Assembly (NCBI RefSeq): GCF_025717675.1
Contig: NZ_JAJIRT010000004.1
Location: 1-64,000 of the forward strand
Direction of reading: 5' to 3'
DNA length: 64,000 nt
Origin: Paucibacter sp. DJ2R-2
GTDB lineage: Bacteria; Pseudomonadota; Gammaproteobacteria; Burkholderiales; Burkholderiaceae_C
Each line of letters begins with the position of its first letter. Position 1 is the stretch's first letter. The position numbers were made by a program, and so were the translations under genes. Below, piece after piece: positions 17,806 to 25,759 of this stretch. A model generated the notes under the pieces. It saw only the letters and a list, made by a program, of their open reading frames with translations. It had not been told where the DNA came from and ran no database searches.

Positions 17806-18726
17806 TCAGAAATCACACAAGCTGCTCAAGGCCGGCTCGGCCGCCGGCACTGTGTCCAACTGGGCCACGCCGCCGGCGCGCAAACGCTTGACTTCTGCGT
17901 CCACCTCGGCCGGGCTCAGCACCTTGTTGCGGGCATGAAAGACCCAGTCCACATCTTGCTCGTACGCACGTGCCTGGCTGCTGGCCGGCAGCAAGCCACC
18001 GGGCGAGAACCAGAGGTTGAAGTTGATGGACATCAGCGAGACCGGGTAATTGCGTCCGCCATGCGTGGCCAGCTGCCGGCCATCGAGGAAGAGCTTGACC
18101 TGACCGCCCGAGACCTGCATCAAGAGCTGATGCCAGCCGTTCAGGTTCGTGAACTCTTCGTGCGACTGGTTGTAGCTCTTCCAGGGCTCGAGCTGCACAG
18201 TCTGCCAGGCAATGCCATAGAGCCGCGTCTTCTCGCTGCCCCAGCCGCCGTTGGGCAGGTACTCCCAGTCGATCTCGCTGAACTCGGGGTCGAAGTCATG
18301 GCGCAAGGGCGCCACCACATAAAAGGTCTGGATCACCGGGTCGCCATCGACGCCGCGCACGGGCGCATCGCTGAAGCGCAGGCGGGCCGCATACGTGCCT
18401 TCCAGATACTTGCGTTGGTGGCAGATCTGGGCCTGCGCCGTGCCGGCGCCATTGCCGTCGGTGTGTGCGGCCAGACGCAGCAGGCGGTTACCGGCTTGCT
18501 GCGGATCATCGACCAGGCTCAGCTGCTCGGCGCTCCAGCGCGCACCCGTCACGCCCGGGTGGCCCGCTTTGCTGCGTGGCGTCCAACCTTGGGCCCAGAG
18601 GCCACTCAGTTCGCGGTAGCTGAAGTCATCGAAGAACAGGCCGCCAGGCGCAGGGCTGGCGGCCTGTGCCTGAACCGCGAGCAAACCCGCCACAACACCG
18701 GCCAGACCAAGAAAGAACCCGCGCAT
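17806..18726 (-). CDS. Secreted GH16-like glycoside hydrolase/concanavalin-fold protein
   Basis: 306 residues with a signal peptide (MRGFFLGLAGVVAGLLAVQA, cut near 22). Residues 147-160 hold DPEFSEIDWEYLPNG: Glu151, Asp153 and Glu155 match the ExDxE catalytic signature of GH16, though with EIDWE rather than the commonest EIDIE. GH16 enzymes cut beta-glucans, agars and related polymers; a GlcNAc-containing polymer would fit the operon but is inference. The chosen start leaves 4 bases after the MFS stop and starts the signal peptide; an in-frame start at 18759 would overlap the MFS gene. Confidence 0.75.
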   Translation of the reverse strand: MRGFFLGLAGVVAGLLAVQAQAASPAPGGLFFDDFSYRELSGLWAQGWTPRSKAGHPGVTGARWSAEQLSLVDDPQQAGNRLLRLAAHTDGNGAGTAQAQICHQRKYLEGTYAARLRFSDAPVRGVDGDPVIQTFYVVAPLRHDFDPEFSEIDWEYLPNGGWGSEKTRLYGIAWQTVQLEPWKSYNQSHEEFTNLNGWHQLLMQVSGGQVKLFLDGRQLATHGGRNYPVSLMSINFNLWFSPGGLLPASSQARAYEQDVDWVFHARNKVLSPAEVDAEVKRLRAGGVAQLDTVPAAEPALSSLCDF

Positions 18727-18730
18727 GACC

Positions 18731-20053
18731 TCAGCGGCTCGCAGCTGGAGCGGCATCACCCGCCGCTGGGGCAGCCTCTGCCGTTTGCGCGCCCGGGATC
18801 TTCACGAAGAACATCAGAACCAAGGCCGGTACGCCGCAAGCAATCGTCCAGAGGAAAAAGCTCTGGTAGCCCATGGCCACCTGGATATCGCCGCTGATGG
18901 TCTTGGAAAAAATGAAACCGAGTTGCATGACGCCAGAGCCGAGCGCGTAATGCGCGGTCTGGAACTTGCCCGGCGCGACCGCCTGCATGATGTAGAGAAT
19001 CATGCCGACAAAACCGAAGCCATAACCGAACATCTCCACGGCCACGGCCGCGCTGATGTGGAACATGTCCTGCGGCAGGCTCACGCTGAGGTAGTAGAAG
19101 GTCACATTGGGCACAGCCATCATCAAGATCAGCACCGGCATGGCGCGCTTGAGACTCAGCCAAGACGTGAAGTAACCACCCAGGATGGAGCCGACCAGAA
19201 AAGCGGCCGTCCCCACCGTGCCGTAAACGCCGCCAATCTGTTCGGTACTCAGCCCCAAGCCGCCCTTGTCGCGCGCTTCAATCAGGAACAGCGGCCCGAT
19301 GGTCTGCACCTGCCCCTCGGCAAAGCGGAACAGCACGATGAACAAAATCGCCAGCCAGATGCCAGGCTTGCGCAGGAAGTCGCCGATCACCTCGCGCAAG
19401 GTACGTGCCACACCCGCGGCACTGATGTCGGCCGTCTCGGTGTTCAAGGTGCCGGGCAAGGCATAGGCGTTGTAAGCGGCCAGCAGCGCCAGCAGCACCG
19501 CCAGCAAGACAAAGATGATGGACCAGGCGTTGAAAACGCCGTAGCGGGTTTCCAGATGCCCGGCCAGAACCAACAAGCCGCCCAAGGTCAGGAACTTGGA
19601 GGCATTGAAGAAGGCGCCCTGCCATCCCGCATAGGCGGCCTGCGACTTGGCATCGAGCGCGGCCATATAGAGCCCGTCACAGGCGATGTCGTGGGTGGCC
19701 GAGGCATACGCGAGCACGAAGAGCACGCCGATGGAGGCCGCAAACCACATCGGCAACTGCAAGGCCAGCGCCATCAGGCCGAGGCCAGCGGCACCGGTGA
19801 ACTGCATGGCCACGACGATCAGCTTCTTGCTGCGAGCCAACTCCAGGAACGGGCTCCACAAGGGCTTGATCGCCCAGGCCAGTCCCAGCAAGCCGGTCCA
19901 GCGGGCGATCTGGTCGTTGGGCACGCCCATGTTCTTGAACATCAGGCCGGCAATCAGCATGACGACAAAGAACTGCATGCCCTGCACAAAGTACAGGCTG
20001 GGAATCCATCGGATCGGGGAACGCCCTGCCGCGGCTGACGACTCTTGGCTCAT
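18731..20053 (-). CDS. MFS transporter, AmpG-like, of the GlcNAc operon
   Basis: 440 residues with about 12 hydrophobic helices. The N-terminal part (SLYFVQGMQFFVVMLIAGLM, then WSPFLE and DIACDG) resembles AmpG-type permeases, which import GlcNAc-anhydromuropeptides or disaccharides. Between NagZ-type hexosaminidase and secreted GH16-like genes, it is probably the inner-membrane importer for chitobiose or GlcNAc saccharides. No PTS or ABC importer is in the operon. The start at 20053 has GAGGAG 8 bases upstream; the upstream ATG at 20068 has none. Confidence 0.85.
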   Translation of the reverse strand: MSQESSAAAGRSPIRWIPSLYFVQGMQFFVVMLIAGLMFKNMGVPNDQIARWTGLLGLAWAIKPLWSPFLELARSKKLIVVAMQFTGAAGLGLMALALQLPMWFAASIGVLFVLAYASATHDIACDGLYMAALDAKSQAAYAGWQGAFFNASKFLTLGGLLVLAGHLETRYGVFNAWSIIFVLLAVLLALLAAYNAYALPGTLNTETADISAAGVARTLREVIGDFLRKPGIWLAILFIVLFRFAEGQVQTIGPLFLIEARDKGGLGLSTEQIGGVYGTVGTAAFLVGSILGGYFTSWLSLKRAMPVLILMMAVPNVTFYYLSVSLPQDMFHISAAVAVEMFGYGFGFVGMILYIMQAVAPGKFQTAHYALGSGVMQLGFIFSKTISGDIQVAMGYQSFFLWTIACGVPALVLMFFVKIPGAQTAEAAPAAGDAAPAASR

Positions 20054-20101
20054 GGCCGGTCTCCTCATGTGTTGTTCTCAGGCTATCAAGGCGCGCCGGA
20101 C

Positions 20102-21580
20102 TCAGGCATCCAGTTGCACAGGCGAAACGGCAACGGCCACATGCTCGCCCTGCAACCATGCCTGCAGGCCGGCCAGAGCGCCATCGGCATAACCCCAGCT
20201 CACCACGGTCGGACCCGGCACATCCAGGGCCTGGAAGGGATTCCAGAGCACCAAGTGCAGATCGGGCGTCCAGGCGCGGGCGTTCTGGCCGTAGCGCATG
20301 CGGTGGGTCGAGGCAACGATGTTCAGGCGTCCGTCCTGCGGTACCGTGGCCCAGTCCAGGGCCAGGATGTCATCGACGAATTCGATCTGGGCATTCGGGA
20401 AGGCGCGGAACAGCTCGACGATCTGCGCGCCCGAGGGGCCGGCTTCCGAGACGCCATCGGTCGGCACTTCGGGTTGCACGTAGACGCGCAGCGCTGCATC
20501 GCGAGCCGGCGGCGTGGCGCCGCGCAAGGCGGTCAGGCCGGCAGCCCAGGCCTGGCGCATCAGGCGGTCGTCGGCGGCACGCGGCTCGCCTTGGTAGTCG
20601 TCGTGGCGCACCGGGTAGGCGGCGGCCAACTTGTCCAGGCGGGCGGCGGCGATGCGGCCCTGCTCCAGCGTCAGCTCGCCGCGCTCGAAGGCGTCTTTCA
20701 AGGCTTGGATGGACCGGCCCTGCTCTTCCAGGTCACCCTGGGCCAGGATCATGTCGGCGCCGGCCTGGATGGCCATCACGGCGGCGCGGGCGTAGCCGTA
20801 GCGCTCGAAGATGGCCTTCATCATCAGCGCGTCGGTGATGACCACGCCGTCGTAGCCCCACTCGCGGCGCAGGATGTCGCCCAGGATCTTGGTCGACAAG
20901 GTGGCCGGGTGATCGGGGTCGATCTGCGGGTAGACGATGTGGGCGGTCATCACGGCCGGCGCAGCGTCGCGCAAGGCCTTGAAGGGGCGCAGCTCCAGCG
21001 CGTCCAGCTCGGCGCGGCTCTTGTCCACCGTCGGCAGGGCCAGGTGCGAGTCCACATGGGTGTCGCCGTGGCCGGGGAAATGCTTGACGCAGCAGGCCAC
21101 GCCTTCGCGCAGCGAACCGGCCATCCAGGCGCCGGCCAAACGGGTCACATCATCGGCATCTTCGGAGAAGCTGCGCTCGGCGATCACCGGGTTGGCCGGG
21201 TTGTTGTTGATGTCCAGCACCGGCGCGAAGTTCCAGTTCACACCGATCGAGGCCAGGCCGCGTGCGACCGCGGCGCCGACCTTCTCGGCCAGGGCCGCAT
21301 CATCGGCCGCGCCCAGGGCCATGGCCGAAGGCGCTTGCGGCAGGAAGGTGGCGCGCACCACCGAACCGCCTTCCTGGTCGAGGCCGATCAAGGCGCCGGG
21401 GCCCATCACCTCGCGCAGATCGCGGGTCAGCTGGCGCACTTCGGCTTCGGTGCCCAGGTTCTTGCGGAACAGGCAGACGGCGCGCACCTGGTTGGCGCGC
21501 AGGAACTCGGCGGTGGCCGCGTCCAGGGACTTGCCCTGGATGTCGACCATCACCAGCTGGCCGGGATGAAAAGCAGTCAT
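20102..21580 (-). CDS. nagZ: Beta-N-acetylhexosaminidase, GH3 (NagZ-like)
   Basis: 492 residues, longer than the roughly 340 of E. coli NagZ because of a C-terminal extension after about 330. The GH3 hexosaminidase motif KHFPGHGDTHVDSH spans 166-179, including the Asp177/His179 acid-base dyad, and Asp250 in VITDALMM is the likely nucleophile. No signal peptide, so it acts in the cytoplasm, releasing GlcNAc from imported chitobiose or muropeptides. It follows the SIS deaminase gene by 15 bases. Confidence 0.92.
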   Translation of the reverse strand: MTAFHPGQLVMVDIQGKSLDAATAEFLRANQVRAVCLFRKNLGTEAEVRQLTRDLREVMGPGALIGLDQEGGSVVRATFLPQAPSAMALGAADDAALAEKVGAAVARGLASIGVNWNFAPVLDINNNPANPVIAERSFSEDADDVTRLAGAWMAGSLREGVACCVKHFPGHGDTHVDSHLALPTVDKSRAELDALELRPFKALRDAAPAVMTAHIVYPQIDPDHPATLSTKILGDILRREWGYDGVVITDALMMKAIFERYGYARAAVMAIQAGADMILAQGDLEEQGRSIQALKDAFERGELTLEQGRIAAARLDKLAAAYPVRHDDYQGEPRAADDRLMRQAWAAGLTALRGATPPARDAALRVYVQPEVPTDGVSEAGPSGAQIVELFRAFPNAQIEFVDDILALDWATVPQDGRLNIVASTHRMRYGQNARAWTPDLHLVLWNPFQALDVPGPTVVSWGYADGALAGLQAWLQGEHVAVAVSPVQLDA

Positions 21581-21595
21581 GACAGCCGGCCCCGA

Positions 21596-22639
21596 TCAGT
21601 TCGTCTTGGTGACCTTGGCCAGATGCGGCGGCGCATCCGGGTTGCGGCCGCGGGCGCGGGCCAGGGCTTCCACCATGGGGTAGAAGCTCTGCACCACGGC
21701 GATCGGGTCCAGGTCTTCATTGCCGGTGCAGGCCAGGGGCAGCTCGGCGCCGGGCGTACCCACCGGCGCGGCCAGCAGCACGCGGGCACCACGGCCGCGC
21801 ATTTCCTCGGCCAGAGCGATCAAGCCGGCCTGGGCCGGGCCACGCGGTGCGAACACCAGCATGGGGTAGCCCTCGTCCACCAAGGCCATGGGGCCGTGCT
21901 TGACCTCGGCGCCCGAGAAGGCCTCGGCCTGGATGCCGCAGGTTTCTTTGAACTTCAGCGCCGCTTCCATCGCGATGGGCAGGCCCGTGCCACGGCCGAT
22001 GACGAAGAGCTTGTCTGCGTCCTTGAGCACGTCGACGGCCACATCCCAGCGCTGCTTGGCGGCCTCTTCGAGGGCCGAGGGCAGCTGTTGCAAGGCAGCC
22101 TGCAGGTCTTCATCACCGCTCCAGGCGGCCACCACGCGGGCGCCGGCCACCAGCTGGGCGATATAGCTCTTGGTGGCGGCCACGCTCAGCTCGGGGCCCG
22201 AGCGCAGCGGGAACACGAATTGCGCGGCATCGGCCAGAGGCGAGCTCTCGGCGTTGACGAAGGCCACGGTGCGGGCACCGCCTTCACGGAAGAATTTCGT
22301 CGGTGCGACCAGATCGGGGCTTTGGCCCGATTGCGAGAAGGCCAGGGACACCAGGCCATCGCAGACAATCTTGCTTTGGTACAGCGTTACCAGCGACATC
22401 GGCAACGAAGTCACCAGGCGGCCCATGCGCGCCATCATCAGATAGGCCATGTAGTGGGCAGCGTGGTCCGAGCTGCCACGGGCCACGGTCAGCAGGGCCG
22501 TGGGCGGCTGCTCGCGCAGGGCCTCGCCGAGCTCGGCGTAGGCATTCTGGTCATGGGCCAGCTGGTTCGCGACAGCGGCGGGGGCACTCAGGGCTTCTTG
22601 CAACATGCGCGAGGCATGCACCAACTCAGGCGAGGTCAA
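21596..22639 (-). CDS. nagB-II: SIS-domain glucosamine-6-phosphate deaminase (NagB-II type)
   Basis: 347 residues made of two SIS domains and lacking the glutaminase half of GlmS. Motifs TVARGSSDHAA, SGPELSVAATKSY, GRGTGLPIAMEAALKFKE and EVKHGPMAL match the GlmS isomerase fold. In nag operons this protein converts GlcN6P to fructose-6-phosphate and ammonia, replacing classic NagB, which is absent here. I place the start at TTG 22639 because AAGGAG lies 6 bases upstream; it overlaps the nagA stop by 14 bases. ATG 22606 is the alternative. Confidence 0.88.
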   Translation of the reverse strand: MTSPELVHASRMLQEALSAPAAVANQLAHDQNAYAELGEALREQPPTALLTVARGSSDHAAHYMAYLMMARMGRLVTSLPMSLVTLYQSKIVCDGLVSLAFSQSGQSPDLVAPTKFFREGGARTVAFVNAESSPLADAAQFVFPLRSGPELSVAATKSYIAQLVAGARVVAAWSGDEDLQAALQQLPSALEEAAKQRWDVAVDVLKDADKLFVIGRGTGLPIAMEAALKFKETCGIQAEAFSGAEVKHGPMALVDEGYPMLVFAPRGPAQAGLIALAEEMRGRGARVLLAAPVGTPGAELPLACTGNEDLDPIAVVQSFYPMVEALARARGRNPDAPPHLAKVTKTN

Positions 22640-23756
22640 TTTCTTCTCCTTCAACGACCACGCCTTGCAACTGCAAATCACGGTCCAGTACAACAAAATC
22701 CGCCCAAGCACCAGGCTGCAGGCGACCGCGATCTTCCAAACCCATGTAGTCGGCCGCAAAGGTCGACACGCGCCGCGAGGCGTCTTCAATCTCCAGGCCC
22801 AGGCCGACCAGATTGCGCAAGGCCTGATCCATGGTCAGGGTGCTGCCGGCCAGGGTGCCATCGGGCAGGCGCACGCCGCCCATGCACTTGGTCACGCGGT
22901 GGCGGCCCAAGCTGTATTCGCCATCGGGCATGCCGGCCGCGGCCGTGGAATCGGTGACGCAGAACATGCACGGGATCGAGCGCATGGCCACGCGGATGGC
23001 ACCGGGGTGCACATGCAGCAGGTCGGGAATGATCTCGGCGTACTTTGCGTGAGCCAAGGCGGCGCCCACCATGCCGGGCTCGCGGTGGTGCAGGCCGGAC
23101 ATGGCATTGAACAGATGGGTGAAGCCGCCTGCTCCATGAGCCAGGGCCTGCACGCCGTCTTCGTAGGTGCCGGCGGTGTGGCCGATCTGCACCTGGAAGC
23201 CTTCGGCGCGCAGCTCGCTGATTAGCTCCAGCGTGCCGGGCAGTTCCGGCGCCAGCGTGATCAAACGGATCGGCGCCAGCGCATGCAGGGCGTGGATCTC
23301 GGCCAACGTGGCCGGCTTGGCAAAGTCGGGCTGGGCGCCGAGCTTGCCGGGATTGATGTAGGGGCCTTCCAGGTGCACGCCGAGCAGGCGGGCCGAACCC
23401 GGTGCGCGCTGAGCGCAAAACGGGCCGAGGGCGCTGAGCGCCGAGCGGATCTCGTCCAGCGGCGCCGTCATGGTGGTGGCCAGCATGGAGGTCGTGCCGT
23501 GGCGCACATGCAAACGCGCGATTTCACCGGCGGCGTTGCCGCCTTCCATGGTGTCGTGGCCGCCACCGCCATGGACATGCACATCGATGAAGCCAGGCAG
23601 CACGATCTTGCGCGCGCCGGCATCGTGCCGGACCTGGCTTTCTGTGACCGGGCTGCCGTGGATGGCGCTCACGCGCCCTTCCGCGTATTCCAGTCGACCC
23701 CGTACAAAGCCTTGCGGCGTGAGGATGTCTGCGTCGATGTGCTGTACTGGGGTCAT
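22626..23756 (-). CDS. nagA: N-acetylglucosamine-6-phosphate deacetylase
   Basis: 376 residues of the amidohydrolase fold; removes acetate from GlcNAc6P. Metal and catalytic residues visible: His60 and His62 in DVHVHGGGG, Glu130 in HLEGPY, His193 in IGHTAG, His214 in THLFNAMS, and Asp269 in VTDS. The start at 23756 leaves 7 bases after the regulator stop, with AGGCGAAGG just ahead; an open frame to 23792 overlaps the regulator and is not preferred. The enzyme feeds the following SIS deaminase. Confidence 0.95.
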   Translation of the reverse strand: MTPVQHIDADILTPQGFVRGRLEYAEGRVSAIHGSPVTESQVRHDAGARKIVLPGFIDVHVHGGGGHDTMEGGNAAGEIARLHVRHGTTSMLATTMTAPLDEIRSALSALGPFCAQRAPGSARLLGVHLEGPYINPGKLGAQPDFAKPATLAEIHALHALAPIRLITLAPELPGTLELISELRAEGFQVQIGHTAGTYEDGVQALAHGAGGFTHLFNAMSGLHHREPGMVGAALAHAKYAEIIPDLLHVHPGAIRVAMRSIPCMFCVTDSTAAAGMPDGEYSLGRHRVTKCMGGVRLPDGTLAGSTLTMDQALRNLVGLGLEIEDASRRVSTFAADYMGLEDRGRLQPGAWADFVVLDRDLQLQGVVVEGEEIDLA

Positions 23757-23763
23757 CCTTCGC

Positions 23764-24501
23764 CTATCCCTCGCGCCGCATCTCGGCGACAAAGTCGTAG
23801 TAATCGCTGCGGCAGTAGGAATGCGTCAGCTCGACGGCATGACCCGATTCCAGATAGCCCACACGGGTGATGAACAAGACGGCCTGCCCCACCGGCACTT
23901 CCAGCAGGCTGGCGAGCTTGGTGTCGGCATTGATGGCACGGATGTGCTGCAGCGCACGCACCGGGGCACCGCCGAGCTTGGCCAGGTGTTCATACAAAGA
24001 AGCTTGCACCGCGGCCGGGTCCGGCAAGACCGTCTCAGGCAGCACGCTGACCTCATAGGCCATGACCACGGTGTCGGCCAGGCGCAAGCGCTCCAGGCGC
24101 GCCACGCGCTCGCCGGTGGACAGGCCCAGGCTCAGCTGCTCGTCCGGCGCGGCCGGCGTGAAGCTGCGGGTCAGCCAGCGCGAGCTGGGCTTGAAGCCGC
24201 GTTGCTGCAGCTCTTCCGAGAAGCTGGTCAGGCGCGAGAGCGGCTGCTCCAGCTTGGGCGCGATGTAGTTGCCCGAGCCGCGCTTGCGGATGATCAGGCC
24301 TTGCTCCACCAGGCGGTCGATGGCCTTGCGCGCGGTCACGCGCGACAGGTCCAGCGACTCCGACAGCACCCGCTCCGAAGGCAGCGCCTCGTCGGCGTGG
24401 TAGACCCCTTCGCGGATGGCCTGCGCCAGCTTGTGGGCCAGCTGCATGTACAGCGGCGAAGCGGCGTCCGGATCGGGCTTGAATTGAAATGCGATGCTCA
24501 T
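23764..24501 (-). CDS. nagQ: GntR/HutC-family regulator of GlcNAc genes (NagR/NagQ-like)
   Basis: 245 residues: an N-terminal winged helix (SPLYMQLAHKLAQAIREGVY, LPSERVLSESLDLSRVTARK, RGSGNYI) and a C-terminal UTRA ligand domain, as in NagR and DasR, which sense GlcN6P or GlcNAc6P. By position it should repress its own operon through the direct-repeat sites at 25448 and 25563, and perhaps the lanthipeptide genes. The start at 24501 has GAGG 8 bases upstream. The symbol nagQ is used because the sites resemble the Xanthomonas NagQ box as I recall it. Confidence 0.9.
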   Translation of the reverse strand: MSIAFQFKPDPDAASPLYMQLAHKLAQAIREGVYHADEALPSERVLSESLDLSRVTARKAIDRLVEQGLIIRKRGSGNYIAPKLEQPLSRLTSFSEELQQRGFKPSSRWLTRSFTPAAPDEQLSLGLSTGERVARLERLRLADTVVMAYEVSVLPETVLPDPAAVQASLYEHLAKLGGAPVRALQHIRAINADTKLASLLEVPVGQAVLFITRVGYLESGHAVELTHSYCRSDYYDFVAEMRREG

Positions 24502-24511
24502 CACGAAATCC

Positions 24512-25444
24512 TCAGCGTTGCAGTGCGCTGCGCACCAGGTGCAGCGCACCCTCGGCCGAGTCACCTCGAGGTGACACGCAGCGGGCACGAATGGTGCCTG
24601 AGAATTCGGAACTCAAACGCACAGCGATGCTGCCGCACAGCGCCAGAGGCAGTTCAGATTGAGGATCCAGGGCGTGGGCGAGGCGTTCCAGCTCGCTCAC
24701 GGCGTCGGCCACAAAGCCCGCCGCCACCGGATCGTTCGGGGCGTGATCAAAGACCAGCGGGGCCAGGCTGGCATAACCATGCTGGCCGGCGGCAGCGCAC
24801 CAGGCCAGGATGGTGGCGCGGTCCTGACCGGCCACAGCCCAGACGGCACGGGCCAGCGCACCAGGCTCGGCGCGGCCGTCCAAGGCCTGCTGGGCGTGGC
24901 GCATGGCCTTCAGGCCCAACCAGGCGCCGCTGCCCTCGTCACCGCAAACCCAGCCCCAGCCACTGATGTAGACACGCTCGCCATTGCGGCGCAGGCCTTC
25001 ACCGACGGTGCCGGTACCGGCCGCGACCACTGCGCCGGGTTCGCCGCCATGGGCGCCCAGCAAGGTCGTGAAACCGTCGTTGTCCAAGGCCACCAGGGCA
25101 TAGCCGGGCTGCAGGGCAGAGAAGGCCTCGACCTGCGCCTCCACGCCCGTGCCTGACAGGCCCAGACCGATGGCGCAACGCGAAAGGTCCAGCTCACCCA
25201 GGCCCGCTTGTGCTGCCGCCGCTTGCACGGCCTGCTGGATGTGGCGCCAGGCTTGCTCCGCGCCTTGTCCCAGGGCCGAGGGGCCGGACTCGCCTTGCCC
25301 CAAAAGCACACCGGCCCGGTCGCTCAGGCGCACGCGGGTGCCGGTGCCGCCGCCGTCCACCCCGATCAGGTAGAGCACCGCCGCCGAAAGATCGGAAGCT
25401 GTGGCGCCCTGGAGGGCGGGTGAACGAAGGATGACCGTTTTCAT
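24512..25444 (-). CDS. nagK: N-acetylglucosamine kinase, BadF/BadG ATPase family (NagK-like)
   Basis: 310 residues of the ASKHA/BadF-BadG-BcrA-BcrD fold. The first phosphate motif GVDGGGTGTRVRL is at 28-40, a second phosphate/adenosine region AAGTGTVGEG lies near 150, and GWGWVCGDEGSG is typical of eukaryote-like GlcNAc kinases. It should phosphorylate imported GlcNAc to GlcNAc6P, the substrate of NagA and likely inducer of the regulator. First gene of the nag operon; ATG 25444 lies only 4 bases from the operator, leaving a very short leader with no strong ribosome-binding site. Confidence 0.88.
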   Translation of the reverse strand: MKTVILRSPALQGATASDLSAAVLYLIGVDGGGTGTRVRLSDRAGVLLGQGESGPSALGQGAEQAWRHIQQAVQAAAAQAGLGELDLSRCAIGLGLSGTGVEAQVEAFSALQPGYALVALDNDGFTTLLGAHGGEPGAVVAAGTGTVGEGLRRNGERVYISGWGWVCGDEGSGAWLGLKAMRHAQQALDGRAEPGALARAVWAVAGQDRATILAWCAAAGQHGYASLAPLVFDHAPNDPVAAGFVADAVSELERLAHALDPQSELPLALCGSIAVRLSSEFSGTIRARCVSPRGDSAEGALHLVRSALQR

Positions 25445-25447
25445 ATT

Positions 25448-25465
25448 AATACCAGTTTAGTACCA
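25448..25465 (-). promoter_or_regulatory. NagQ-like operator at the nag operon promoter
   Basis: Minus strand TGGTACT-AAAC-TGGTATT, one mismatch from a direct repeat of TGGTATT with 4-base spacing. A -35 candidate TTGACG lies at 25478-25483, and the matching -10 (TAAACT, 18-base spacer) falls inside the site, so bound repressor would block RNA polymerase. Confidence 0.7.
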
Positions 25466-25562
25466 AAAATGAAGACCCGTCAATTGCTGGAGAACCCTTG
25501 TTGCAGCTTTGCGCAAACGCGGCGTCAGAGGTACAAACTGAGGCAGTGTTGAGCGACAACAC

Positions 25563-25580
25563 CATACCAATTTAGAACCA
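25563..25580 (-). promoter_or_regulatory. Second NagQ-like operator upstream of the nag operon
   Basis: Minus strand TGGTTCT-AAAT-TGGTATG, three mismatches from the pattern, 115 bp upstream of the promoter site, in the same orientation. Could be an auxiliary operator allowing a DNA loop. Confidence 0.5.
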
Positions 25581-25679
25581 AGCTGGCGACTGGTAGCAGC
25601 CCGGAGTGCATGCAAATCTTGAGTCAAGCTTGAGCAGGTCTTGAAGAGGTCTTTAGAGCAAGGCCCTATTGACCGGCAA

Positions 25680-25696
25680 AACGACAGATTGTCGTT
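25680..25696. repeat. Short perfect inverted repeat in the nag-ung gap
   Basis: AACGACA-GAT-TGTCGTT, a perfect 7-bp inverted repeat. It may be a regulator site or a hairpin; no family is assigned. The nag-ung gap (25445-25759) otherwise holds the two operator sites and a GC-rich hairpin. Confidence 0.4.
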
Positions 25697-25722
25697 GACG
25701 CTGCTTTCGATTCCGGGCGCTT

Positions 25723-25751
25723 GGCCTCGGGGATAGCCCTGCCCCGAGGCC
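25723..25751 (-). terminator. GC-rich hairpin after ung
   Basis: GGCCTCGGGG and CCCCGAGGCC form a perfect 10-bp stem with a 9-base loop, 9 bases after the ung stop. No T-run follows in the minus direction, so it may act with Rho or as an mRNA 3'-end stabiliser for the trp-ung transcript. Confidence 0.5.
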
Positions 25752-25759
25752 CTGGAAAC

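Noticed and set aside
20045-22957. 970-residue open frame on the plus strand over nagZ and the deaminase
   Set aside because: Antisense to three genes with clear catalytic motifs; composition is Gly/Gln/His-rich without recognisable segments.
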